Below, one piece after another: positions 15,286-21,954 of a stretch of 45,114 nucleotides of DNA; the first letter of the stretch is position 1; every line of letters begins with the position of its first letter. A model generated the notes under the pieces. The model worked only from the letters and a program-made list of their open reading frames with translations. It had not been told where the DNA came from and searched no databases. A program made the translations under genes and the position numbers. Source of the stretch: Paludibacteraceae bacterium (GTDB lineage Bacteria > Bacteroidota > Bacteroidia > Bacteroidales > Paludibacteraceae); NCBI GenBank assembly GCA_017384225.1, contig JAFNUD010000015.1:1-45114 (forward strand). Direction: 5' to 3'.

Positions 15286-15972
15286 ATGAAACTTGTGGCA
15301 TTAGGTGATTCGGTTATAAAAGGTGTGCTTTTGCATAAAGAAGGTGAGAATAGTCGTTATTCTTTAGCAGATAAGAGTATCGTGGAGTGCTGTGCCGAGA
15401 AGTTGGGTGGCGAGTGCCTTAACTTGGGCAAGATGGGCTGCACTATTGAGGCGGGTGAGCGTATATTAAATAAGTATTTAGATAAGTGTTCTGGGGCGCA
15501 GTATGTGTTGCTGGAGTATGGTGGCAATGATAGTGATTACAATTGGCAGGAGATTGCCGAGTCGCCAGAGAAAGAGCACTTTCCACGCACACGTTTGGAG
15601 GTATTTGAAGAGGTGTATGAGCGTGTGATCAATAAGATAAAAGCGATGGGGGCGATACCGCTTGTGCTATCCTTGCCGCCCATGGATGCCGAGCGGTATT
15701 TTGCCTTCTTTTCCCAGAAGTGGGAAGAGGGGTTTCGTGCGAATGTGATGCGTTGGTTGGGAGGTTCGACCAATACGATTATGTCGGGTCATGAACTGTA
15801 TAATCTGGCAACGATGCGTATCGCGCAACGAACTGGTGCACAGTGGATTGATGTGACGAGCGAACTGCTCAAGGAGCATAACTTTCGCGCTTATCTATGC
15901 GATGATGGTATTCACCCTAACGAACAGGGACAGCGCAAAATGGCAGAGGTGATACTCGCCGCGATGAAGTAG
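15286..15972 (+). CDS. SGNH/GDSL-family hydrolase
   Basis: 228 residues, no signal peptide, so probably cytoplasmic. Block I is VALGDSVIKG with the catalytic Ser at 9. Block III is EYGGNDSDYN, and Block V is DDGIHPNEQG, giving the Asp/His of the triad. The family cleaves esters of lipids, sugars or acyl-CoA; the substrate is not predictable. It is divergent from the LytTR gene across a region of paired repeats, which suggests that regulator controls it. Confidence 0.85.
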   Translation: MKLVALGDSVIKGVLLHKEGENSRYSLADKSIVECCAEKLGGECLNLGKMGCTIEAGERILNKYLDKCSGAQYVLLEYGGNDSDYNWQEIAESPEKEHFPRTRLEVFEEVYERVINKIKAMGAIPLVLSLPPMDAERYFAFFSQKWEEGFRANVMRWLGGSTNTIMSGHELYNLATMRIAQRTGAQWIDVTSELLKEHNFRAYLCDDGIHPNEQGQRKMAEVILAAMK

Positions 15973-16100
15973 GTGTATATAGGATGTAAAAAATTATAGA
16001 ATATTGTCCAATATTATTTTAGAGTAACCAGTCTAAATAATTTTCGGGGGTTATGATAGTGGTTTCTTTTATGGGATACGCTTTTAAAACATGCAAACTT

Positions 16101-16170
16101 TTTGGATTGTATTCCGAAAATTTATTCGATTTTTTGGATTATATTCCGAAAATTCGTTCAAAAATTTGGA
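16101..16170. repeat. 32-bp-period tandem repeat
   Basis: The word TTTGGATT recurs at 16101, 16133 and 16165, exactly 32 bases apart, and the first two are followed by a near-identical block containing ATTCCGAAAATT. About 2.2 units. It could be an operator or iteron cluster, but no adjacent gene claims it. Confidence 0.6.
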
Positions 16171-16404
16171 TTAGCACAATAAATAAGGACTCTTGTGGGC
16201 TTTCGGTGGCTTTCAAATCACTCTCAAGTTGACTGCGGGCTAGGTGACCATTTCGGGACCACTGTAGCATATCTATGGGCTAGTTGTGTCTTATCTGTGG
16301 CTGTTAGGTTTCTAGTTTTCAGTTTTCGTTTTTGCCGAAGGGATACCGAACCCTTGCCGAAGGAGCGCTTGAATACGAGCATTGATACGAGAAGAATAAC
16401 AATA

Positions 16405-16445
16405 TAAAAAACTCACCTCGCAAATCCAATGACTTGCAGGGTGAG
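16405..16445 (-). terminator. Terminator of the FISUMP operon
   Basis: On the minus strand CTCACC and GGTGAG arms, extended by TGCAA/TTGCG pairs, are followed by six T residues. Confidence 0.7.
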
Positions 16446-16510
16446 AAATATTGATTACATATTATCCAATTTTGTTGTGGCTACGCCTGCGAACAAAAGC
16501 GAGATGCTTA

Positions 16511-17386
16511 TTACAAATCCTTAACAAGACGGACGGAATAACCGAAGCAGCGATCGTAATTGGACCTGTTTGCCCCGTAAGAGCCGATGTCGAGGTAATG
16601 CGCGAAGTAGTCATAGCAATCACTAGCAGACCAATAGTAACCGAAGTCCTGCACTTTGTTCACAGTGGATCCGTAGCGGTTGCCAGAGGCAGGGAGGAAA
16701 ACTGCACCTACGGCTTCTAATTTCGTCCACTGCTCTGCTGTAAAGGTTTGGTGGGCTGCATAATCAACATCAACCCTCCAGTCACCACCTGATTTGAATG
16801 TTACACCTGCTGGGCATGTCCAATTATCTGGCAACAAAATCAAACCATTGATTCCATTTACTTGTGCCACACCATTCAATTCATAGGCGTTAGTACGATT
16901 AGTTAGAAGATATTCCCACTCATCCTTTGACAAAGTACGCCATGTATTAGGAGCATCATTACCTATCTTATTCGTACCCCAATCTACAAATGAACCACTA
17001 TAATCGCTATCGGAAGTAGAAGTACTCACACCAAAATTGGTAGTACTAGTACTCCAACCGAACAAATCAACCTTATCTGCCAAAACATCGGCATCTATTG
17101 CAATATTGGCTTCGCCGAGATAATCATACTGATTCTCAGCAAAAGACCATATATTGGTAGATTGCGTGTATTGCAAATTTCCCTTCGAGAAAGTCACTTG
17201 TTTGTCTGCGGACACAGAGAACACACCAATACCTGCAGAAGGGTTTGGTTGCTCTGGCTCCCCTGGCGCTACCATACTGATACTATCTACCTTGATGACA
17301 TTGCCATCACTACAATAAATATAAAACTGTGCAGAAGCACTAATCGTCATCATTAAGGCGATGACTGCCATAAACATCTTTTTCAT
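16511..17386 (-). CDS. Secreted FISUMP/C-lectin-type protein with possible DGR variable region
   Basis: 291 residues with a signal peptide (MKKMFMAVIALMMTISASAQ). After a short unique N-terminus (YIYCSDGNVIKVDSISMV), residues 53-291 match the Bacteroidota FISUMP/formylglycine-enzyme-like fold: FSKGNLQYTQ, DWGTNKIGNDAPNTWRTLS, DEWEYLL, and near the end GYYWSASD ... GYSVRLVKDL. This is a C-type-lectin-like fold used by many binding proteins. The last ~40 codons are dominated by codons with variable first and second bases and a pyrimidine third base (TAT GAC TAC TTC, CAT TAC, GAC ATC, TAC, AAT TAC GAT) and are richer in G and C than the rest of the gene, as in diversity-generating-retroelement targets. 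Second gene of a leftward pair, 57 bases after the upstream gene. Confidence 0.8.
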   Translation of the reverse strand: MKKMFMAVIALMMTISASAQFYIYCSDGNVIKVDSISMVAPGEPEQPNPSAGIGVFSVSADKQVTFSKGNLQYTQSTNIWSFAENQYDYLGEANIAIDADVLADKVDLFGWSTSTTNFGVSTSTSDSDYSGSFVDWGTNKIGNDAPNTWRTLSKDEWEYLLTNRTNAYELNGVAQVNGINGLILLPDNWTCPAGVTFKSGGDWRVDVDYAAHQTFTAEQWTKLEAVGAVFLPASGNRYGSTVNKVQDFGYYWSASDCYDYFAHYLDIGSYGANRSNYDRCFGYSVRLVKDL

Positions 17387-17443
17387 ATTGTTGAATTTTA
17401 ATTGTTTTTGATTAAGGAATAAGGAACAAGGAGCAAAGACTTT

Positions 17444-17842
17444 CTACAACCTAATACCCATTACATCATACCAAACCTGCTTGCCATCAGGCATGGTGGC
17501 ACGGATAAATAATTTACCATTAAACAAAACTTTGTCCGTCGTGGCTTTGTCCAAAGAAGTAACATCTTCCAACGAATTGGTGATCTCATCCTGCTTTACC
17601 ATGGCAAAAGTGATACTACGCACACCTGTCACATCCGCCTCAGGCACACTGACAGCAAGACTCCCCTTGCTGCATAACATACTAAAGTCTGTCACTGAGG
17701 TGTAGTCCAATTGCACCACCTGCTTGCTGCCATCTGCCAGTTGCACCACCATCGCGGGCACAAGTTCGGAATCTTGAGCAAGAATAGGTACACTCATACT
17801 ACATAAGTACAGACTTAATAGAAATAAGGATAACTTTTTCAT
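17444..17842 (-). CDS. Small secreted protein of unknown function
   Basis: 132 residues from the ATG at 17842, chosen because a typical signal peptide (MKKLSLFLLSLYLCSMSV) begins there; an upstream in-frame start at 17875 would add a charged tail. The mature part has the pattern VVQLADGSKQVVQLDYTSV near the N-terminus and ends with KLFIRATMPDGKQVWYDVM, resembling the short C-terminal modules of Bacteroidales cell-surface proteins. It shares the leader cassette and the MKKLSL start with the lipoprotein at 180, and is probably co-transcribed with the FISUMP gene. Confidence 0.7.
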   Translation of the reverse strand: MKKLSLFLLSLYLCSMSVPILAQDSELVPAMVVQLADGSKQVVQLDYTSVTDFSMLCSKGSLAVSVPEADVTGVRSITFAMVKQDEITNSLEDVTSLDKATTDKVLFNGKLFIRATMPDGKQVWYDVMGIRL

Positions 17843-18020
17843 GTAGTTTTTCTTTTTGTGGGACATCGGCTCCAAACGCCCCGTTAGTATAAATATAGAA
17901 AAAGCGTGGAACCTCTTTTTGCTTATTCTCCAAACAGAGGTTCCTGCAAGACCCTACATACAAGAATAAACAATGAATGCCCACGCTGATATGCTAATCG
18001 TTGTGGACACAACGAATTAA
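17843..18020 (-). promoter_or_regulatory. Repeated leader cassette, copy B
   Basis: Inverted copy of window positions 2-170. It has a first hairpin with arms TCGTTGT and ACAACGA (17998-18004 and 18009-18015) and a second with arms GGAACCTC and GAGGTTCC (17908-17915 and 17937-17944). Compared with copy A, one base pair of the first stem changes from C-G to T-A, keeping pairing. The promoter at 18155-18186 would place the whole cassette in a ~300-nt transcribed leader. Confidence 0.7.
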
Positions 18021-18154
18021 ACACACCATGGGGCATTTACCGCTCTCTTGTTTCGGGTATATGAAATTTTGCAGGATTTCTGTTTGCCAAAACAAGCGCC
18101 AATAAACGCCTTTTATATTATGTCTGCCAAACCGATTGCTCGGCTTTGCGACTG

Positions 18155-18186
18155 CAAAGGTACTATATTTTTTTCATTCTTGCAAG
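18155..18186 (-). promoter_or_regulatory. Promoter reading left into leader cassette B
   Basis: On the minus strand CTTG (18186-18183), 20-base spacer, TACCTTTG (18162-18155). The -33 element coincides with the first bases of a 50-bp direct repeat. The interval 18021-18154 between the promoter and the cassette holds no gene I can see. Confidence 0.65.
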
Positions 18187-18232
18187 TACATACACAAAAA
18201 AATCGCCACTCATGTCCGAAAACATAAATGGC
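18183..18232 (+). repeat. 50-bp direct repeat flanking the DUF1016 remnant, copy 1
   Basis: Matches 18839-18888 at 48 of 50 positions. It contains an imperfect palindrome (GCCAC-TCATGT ... ACATAAATGGC). It lies 26 bases beyond the DUF1016 stop. Confidence 0.85.
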
Positions 18233-18257
18233 GGTAAAGGGATGAAAGTAGAGTAGG

Positions 18258-18830
18258 TTAGTATTCCTTCTCAGACAAGAGGTTGCGGAGTTGCTCTATA
18301 TCAGGCAATGCATTGCGCAAGTTGTCAGGCATATCAGCTGCTGTAGTATAGGTAGCTACACCCATCGGTTTGCTATAATCCTTGATAACAAACTGGACAT
18401 AATCCTTGTTGGCAGAACTCCAAAGTGTATGAATCTTTGAACATCATCACCGCCTTGCGTGCTAATGAGGAGTTGGATAAGGTTTGTACAAAGTTATTGG
18501 GAGCTTTATCTTGGTGCTCATATGCCTGCTGCTTAATAAGGTGTTCCAATTCTTCTACAGACAAATGTTCTTCTGCTGTACGGTGGATATAGTAGTAGCG
18601 TCCTTGCTGTTCCTTACATTGACTTATAATTTTAGAATGATGTGTGAACGGAACTGTAAAGAAATCTTCAACTGGAAAATCTGCAATATTCGGAATTTGT
18701 ATGGTGTTAAATATATCTATTTGATTTTCTGATTGTTGTAATTTTACGGTTGTGACCGGAATTTTTTCGGAGCACTCCGTAGTATCCATAATATCAGATT
18801 CTACGGTCGTAACCGTAATATTCGAATCTA
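18258..18830 (-). pseudogene. DUF1016 (YhcG-type) nuclease pseudogene with internal deletion
   Basis: The minus strand encodes an N-terminal DUF1016 part containing DIFNTIQIPNIADFPVEDFF, IPFTHH-like VPFTHHSKII, RYYYIHRTAEEHLSVEELEH and MFKDSYTLEF. It then breaks at about 18411-18422 and continues in another frame with the family's C-terminal sequence (SANKDYVQFVIKDYSKPMGV, then LPDIEQLRNLLSEKEY, stop at 18258-18260). The middle, which carries the PD-(D/E)XK nuclease core in intact proteins of ~330-380 residues, is missing. The in-frame extension upstream to 18906 reads through the flanking repeat and is not genuine. DUF1016 proteins are predicted nucleases often found in mobile or defence loci. 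The remnant is bounded by 50-bp direct repeats. Confidence 0.8.
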
Positions 18831-18838
18831 AAAATAAC

Positions 18839-18888
18839 CAAGTACATAGACAAAAAAATCGCCATTCATGTCCGAAAACATAAATGGC
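18839..18888 (+). repeat. 50-bp direct repeat flanking the DUF1016 remnant, copy 2
   Basis: Second copy, 656 bases from the first, on the 5' side of the pseudogene. Between this copy and the rubrerythrin gene (18889-19095) I see only a possible promoter. Confidence 0.85.
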
Positions 18889-19023
18889 AATCTTAATAAA
18901 TAGCACTTTTGGTAGTTGAGGAGTTCTGTCGGAGTTCGCTCGATAGAATTAGGCAAGGTATAAAAGAGGTAAATAAGATAGGAATCTTAATAAAAAGCAT
19001 TTTTTTTAATCTATCGCATATTC

Positions 19024-19040
19024 TTGGCATGATTTTTGTA
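19024..19040 (+). promoter_or_regulatory. Possible sigma-54-type promoter of rubrerythrin
   Basis: TTGGCATGATTTTTGTA resembles the -24/-12 pattern TGGCAC-n5-TTGCA, with GG and TTG at the right spacing but T instead of C at the -12 element. No TTTG...TAnnTTTG promoter is evident upstream of this gene. Confidence 0.3.
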
Positions 19041-19095
19041 CGTGTATTGATGAAAGAATAAACTATTTTTTAACCATAAAAAACAAAAACGAATT

Positions 19096-19644
19096 ATGAC
19101 AAAGAAATTTATTTGCCCAATATGTGGTTATGTACACGAGGGCGCACCTGCACCAGAGCGTTGTCCACAATGTAAACAAGTTGTAACATGGAAAGAGGTA
19201 GATGAGTCTGCTGGTATCGCATTCGCTTGCGAGCACATCATTGGTGTAGCTAAAGATACTGACGAAGAAATGATTAAAGATCTCAATGCACACTTCATGG
19301 GTGAGGCTACTGAGGTGGGTATGTATTTGGCAATGTCGCGCCAAGCAGACCGCGAAGGATATCCAGAGATCGCAGAGGCATTCAAGCGCTATGCTTGGGA
19401 AGAGGCAGAGCACTGCTCTAAGTTTGCAGAGTTGCTTGGCGAGGTAGTTTGGAGCACCAAAGAGAACCTCGAAAAACGCATGATGGCTGAGGCAGGTGCT
19501 TGCGATGATAAATTGCGCATCGCTAAACGCGCAAAAGCTATGGACTGGGACGCTATCCATGATACCGTACACGAAATGGCGAAAGACGAAGCTCGTCACG
19601 GAAAAGGATTTGAGGGCTTGTACAACCGCTACTTCAAGAAATAA
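19096..19644 (+). CDS. rbr: Reverse rubrerythrin (rubredoxin domain first)
   Basis: 182 residues. It reduces hydrogen peroxide in anaerobes using a di-iron centre fed by a rubredoxin-type iron. The rubredoxin domain is at the N-terminus ([10 protein letters not shown] at 6-15 and CPQC near 24-27), the reverse of classical rubrerythrin. The four-helix bundle follows with [23 protein letters not shown] and [10 protein letters not shown], supplying Glu and His iron ligands. No signal peptide; cytoplasmic. Its gene stands alone and points to a strict or microaerotolerant anaerobe. It is followed by mini-hairpin and heptamer repeats. Confidence 0.93.
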   Translation: MTKKFICPICGYVHEGAPAPERCPQCKQVVTWKEVDESAGIAFACEHIIGVAKDTDEEMIKDLNAHFMGEATEVGMYLAMSRQADREGYPEIAEAFKRYAWEEAEHCSKFAELLGEVVWSTKENLEKRMMAEAGACDDKLRIAKRAKAMDWDAIHDTVHEMAKDEARHGKGFEGLYNRYFKK

Positions 19645-19646
19645 AT

Positions 19647-19725
19647 CGCCACTTTGTGGCTCGAAGATCGGCGCAGGGCGCCTGTAGATGGTAGATCGCT
19701 GCGCTGAAGATAGCAGTAGATAGAA
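19647..19725. repeat. Mini-hairpin string after rubrerythrin
   Basis: Successive short hairpins (GCCACTTTGTGGC, GGCGCAGGGCGCC and GCTGCGC) are joined by linkers containing GATC and TGTAGAT or TGAAGAT. The same grammar occurs inside dxs. Confidence 0.6.
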
Positions 19726-19761
19726 AGAAAGAGAGTGACAACAATCACTCTCTTTCTCTTT

Positions 19762-19880
19762 TATCCAATATCCGATACCCAATACCCAATACCCAATACC
19801 CAATATCCGATATCCGATACCCAATATCCGATACCCAATATCCGATACCCAATACCCGATACCCAATATCCAATACCCGA
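19762..19880. repeat. Long heptanucleotide array (17 units)
   Basis: Seventeen consecutive 7-base units of consensus TAYCCRA, without any length interruption: mainly TACCCAA, TATCCGA, TACCCGA and TATCCAA. It lies between the convergent rubrerythrin and metallo-hydrolase genes, ending two bases before the latter's stop. Confidence 0.95.
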
Positions 19881-19882
19881 AA

Positions 19883-20425
19883 TTACAGATACGGATTATA
19901 CATCTTCTCATGGGCAATCGTAGTGGGGTAGCCATGTCCAGGATACACCTGCGTGTCTTCGGGCAAGAGGACTAACTTCTTCAACGAACGAATCAACGTT
20001 GCCATATCGCCGCCTGGTAGGTCGGTCCTGCCAATAGACTCTTGAAAAAGCGTATCGCCCGTGAAAAGCAGTTTTTCAGCAGGCAGGTAATAGCAAACGC
20101 AATCCTCCTTGTGTCCGGGGGTAGTGATGACCTCAATATGACAGTCAGTGGAGGGCAGAGGCAAGACGCCCTCTTGGGGTTGAATGATAGGAATGAGGTT
20201 GTAGGTCTGTTGCAAAAAGTCTATGCCGCACACATGGTCGGGGTGCGCATGCGTGATGAGCAAAGCAACGGGGCGTAGGTTTTGCTTTGTGAGATACTCG
20301 GCAAAACGCTGCTGCTCGCGCTCCTCATACATACCTGCATCAATGATGATGGCTTGCCCCGCTTCATTGGAGAGTACATAGGTGCACTCGCGATAGGGAT
20401 TGAAATAAAATGTCTTTAATGTCAT
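19883..20425 (-). CDS. Metallo-beta-lactamase-fold hydrolase (glyoxalase II-like)
   Basis: 180 residues from the ATG at 20425 (MTLKTFYFNPYRE); a longer frame from 20452 would translate the heptamer repeat upstream and is rejected. Zinc ligands are THAHPDHVCG (HxHxDH), the His in TTPGHKED, the Asp in FTGDTLFQ and the His in YPGHGYPT. The family cleaves thioesters such as S-lactoylglutathione or acts on other esters; size and motifs fit the glyoxalase II-like subgroup. It follows rsmG in the same direction, with a repeat-filled 67-base gap. Confidence 0.85.
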   Translation of the reverse strand: MTLKTFYFNPYRECTYVLSNEAGQAIIIDAGMYEEREQQRFAEYLTKQNLRPVALLITHAHPDHVCGIDFLQQTYNLIPIIQPQEGVLPLPSTDCHIEVITTPGHKEDCVCYYLPAEKLLFTGDTLFQESIGRTDLPGGDMATLIRSLKKLVLLPEDTQVYPGHGYPTTIAHEKMYNPYL

Positions 20426-20440
20426 TTCCTCTAACTTTTT

Positions 20441-20490
20441 GCCTATAACCAATAGGTGCTAAGCACCGTCCAATAGCGTAGCGTCCTATA
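20441..20490. repeat. Heptanucleotide array interrupted by mini-hairpins
   Basis: GCCTATA, ACCAATA, then the 14-base hairpin GGTGCTAAGCACCG, TCCAATA, the palindromic GCGTAGCG, TCCTATA, ACCTACA. The hairpin length is exactly two units. This site combines the heptamer and mini-hairpin repeat styles. Confidence 0.65.
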
Positions 20491-20492
20491 AC

Positions 20493-21146
20493 CTACAAAG
20501 GCAGATACACTACGGATTTCTCTTTGTACCAATCGCCAGCAAAGATTTGGGATATATCGGTGATTTCCACATACTTGCGGTATGGTTGTGTCTCGCCGTC
20601 TAAGTTTCCCCCTTTGAGCACCATCAGTCCGTTAGGCATAGCGTTTTGGTGGTTATTGCTCACGTTCTTGCGGATGAGTTTGACCAGATCGCCCAATGGC
20701 ATCACAGCACGGCTGATGATGAAGTCAAATTTGCCACGCTCCATCTCGGCACGCTCTTGGATACAGGTGACATTGCTTAGCTCAATGGCTTTGGCAATCT
20801 CGCTGGCGACTTTGATTTTCTTGCCGATGCTATCAATCAAAGTGAATTGGCATTGTGGAAACAATATTGCCAACGGAATACCTGGGAATCCACCGCCTGT
20901 ACCCACGTCAAGTAGGGTGGTCCCTGGTTGGAAATTCAGCACTTTGGCAATAGCCAACGAGTGGAGAATATGATGGGGGTATAAATTGTCAATATCTTTG
21001 CGCGAAATGACATTGATTTTCGCATTCCATTCTCGGTATAAGGCACCCAATGCCGCGAATTGTTGCATTTGCAGAGGCGTCAGGGAGAAATGTTCCCTGA
21101 TGCTCTCTACACCTGCCATATCTAATTGATTAATAGCTTCACTCAT
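20493..21146 (-). CDS. rsmG: 16S rRNA (guanine-527-N7)-methyltransferase
   Basis: 217 residues, the usual RsmG/GidB length. It methylates N7 of G527 of 16S rRNA using S-adenosylmethionine. The N-terminal helix LYREWNAKINVISRKD is characteristic, and the SAM-binding motif LLDVGTGGGFPGIPLAI lies near 78-94. FDFIISRAVMPL follows in the catalytic region. It is part of a leftward run of genes with the YebC-family and metallo-hydrolase genes, though repeat-filled gaps separate them. Confidence 0.95.
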   Translation of the reverse strand: MSEAINQLDMAGVESIREHFSLTPLQMQQFAALGALYREWNAKINVISRKDIDNLYPHHILHSLAIAKVLNFQPGTTLLDVGTGGGFPGIPLAILFPQCQFTLIDSIGKKIKVASEIAKAIELSNVTCIQERAEMERGKFDFIISRAVMPLGDLVKLIRKNVSNNHQNAMPNGLMVLKGGNLDGETQPYRKYVEITDISQIFAGDWYKEKSVVYLPL

Positions 21147-21163
21147 ATATCCTTGCTTTAACC

Positions 21164-21198
21164 TATATCCAATACCCGATAACCGATAACCGACACCC
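21164..21198. repeat. Heptanucleotide array upstream of rsmG
   Basis: Units TATCCAA, TACCCGA, TAACCGA, TAACCGA, CACCCCT, between the yebC-family stop and the rsmG start. Confidence 0.65.
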
Positions 21199-21200
21199 CT

Positions 21201-21917
21201 CTAACCTATATTGGTAAATACGTTTTGCACGTCTTCGTCTTCCTCAATTCGGTCAATGAGTTTTTGTACACTCTCCATCTCCTCGTCGCTGAGGGTTTTA
21301 GTATCGTTAGGAATGCGTACAAACTCGCAAGACTGAATCTCAAAGCCGTTATCCTCCAAATATTTTTGCATTTGTGAGTATTGGTTGAAATCGCCATAGA
21401 TGACAATTGTACCCTCTTCCTCGTCGTGAGCCAACTCTTCTACGCCGAAGTCGATGAGTTCGAGCTCAAGTTCGTCAAGGTCAATACCATCTTTTGCAGT
21501 TACAGTGAAGCAAGCTTTACGGTCAAAAAGGAATTGCAAACATCCTTGTGTGCCAAGACTACCACCATGTTTGGTGAAATAGCTACGAATATTGGCAACA
21601 GTACGCATGTTGTTGTCGGTAGCTGTTTCTACGAATATAGCTACACCGTGAGGACCGTATCCCTCGTAGCAAATCTCTTTGTAACCCTCAGAAGATTTGT
21701 CGGTTGCTTTTTTGATAGCACGTTCGATATTGTCCTTAGGCATATTCTCCTTCTTACATTGTTGCATCAATGTACGCAGGCGAGGATTGCTATCAGGATC
21801 TGGTCCACCGTCGCGTGCTGCCATTGTGATTTCCTTACCTAATTTTGTAAATACTCGAGCCATGTGGCCCCAACGTTTCATCTTGGTTGCTTTGCGATAT
21901 TCAAACGCTCTTCCCAT
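21201..21917 (-). CDS. YebC/PmpR-family protein
   Basis: 238 residues, typical length. The N-terminus is MGRAFEYRKATKMKRWGHMA and conserved segments include ITMAARDGGPDPDSNPRL, NMPKDNIERAIKKA and YEGYGPHGVA. The family acts as DNA-binding regulators, and some members bind stalled ribosomes to ease translation of difficult sequences. Cytoplasmic. No local clue on which role applies. Confidence 0.93.
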   Translation of the reverse strand: MGRAFEYRKATKMKRWGHMARVFTKLGKEITMAARDGGPDPDSNPRLRTLMQQCKKENMPKDNIERAIKKATDKSSEGYKEICYEGYGPHGVAIFVETATDNNMRTVANIRSYFTKHGGSLGTQGCLQFLFDRKACFTVTAKDGIDLDELELELIDFGVEELAHDEEEGTIVIYGDFNQYSQMQKYLEDNGFEIQSCEFVRIPNDTKTLSDEEMESVQKLIDRIEEDEDVQNVFTNIG

Positions 21918-21954
21918 AATAAATTGATTTTAATAATGTTTATGTTATAGTAGT

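Larger units (their letters stand above)
15973..16510. other. Intergenic interval with several repeats
   Basis: No convincing gene. Contents: a 32-bp-period tandem repeat (16101-16170), a minus-strand fragment of the 50-bp repeat family (about 16186-16217) with a neighbouring match to 4983-4993, a terminator for the leftward FISUMP gene (16405-16445), and a hairpin at 16480-16508 (outer arms TTTTGTT and AACAAAA, core GGC-TAC-GCC). Confidence 0.5.

Noticed and set aside
16195-16407. 70-codon plus-strand frame in the intergenic repeat region
   Set aside because: It begins in a copy of the dispersed repeat and has no signal or domain.
19762-19880. CRISPR array
   Set aside because: The units are contiguous 7-mers without spacers and no cas genes are present.
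19735-19923. Long open frames with DTQYPIPNTQ-like or GYWVLGIGY-like repeats
   Set aside because: They are translations of the 17-unit heptamer array and run into neighbouring genes on the opposite strand.
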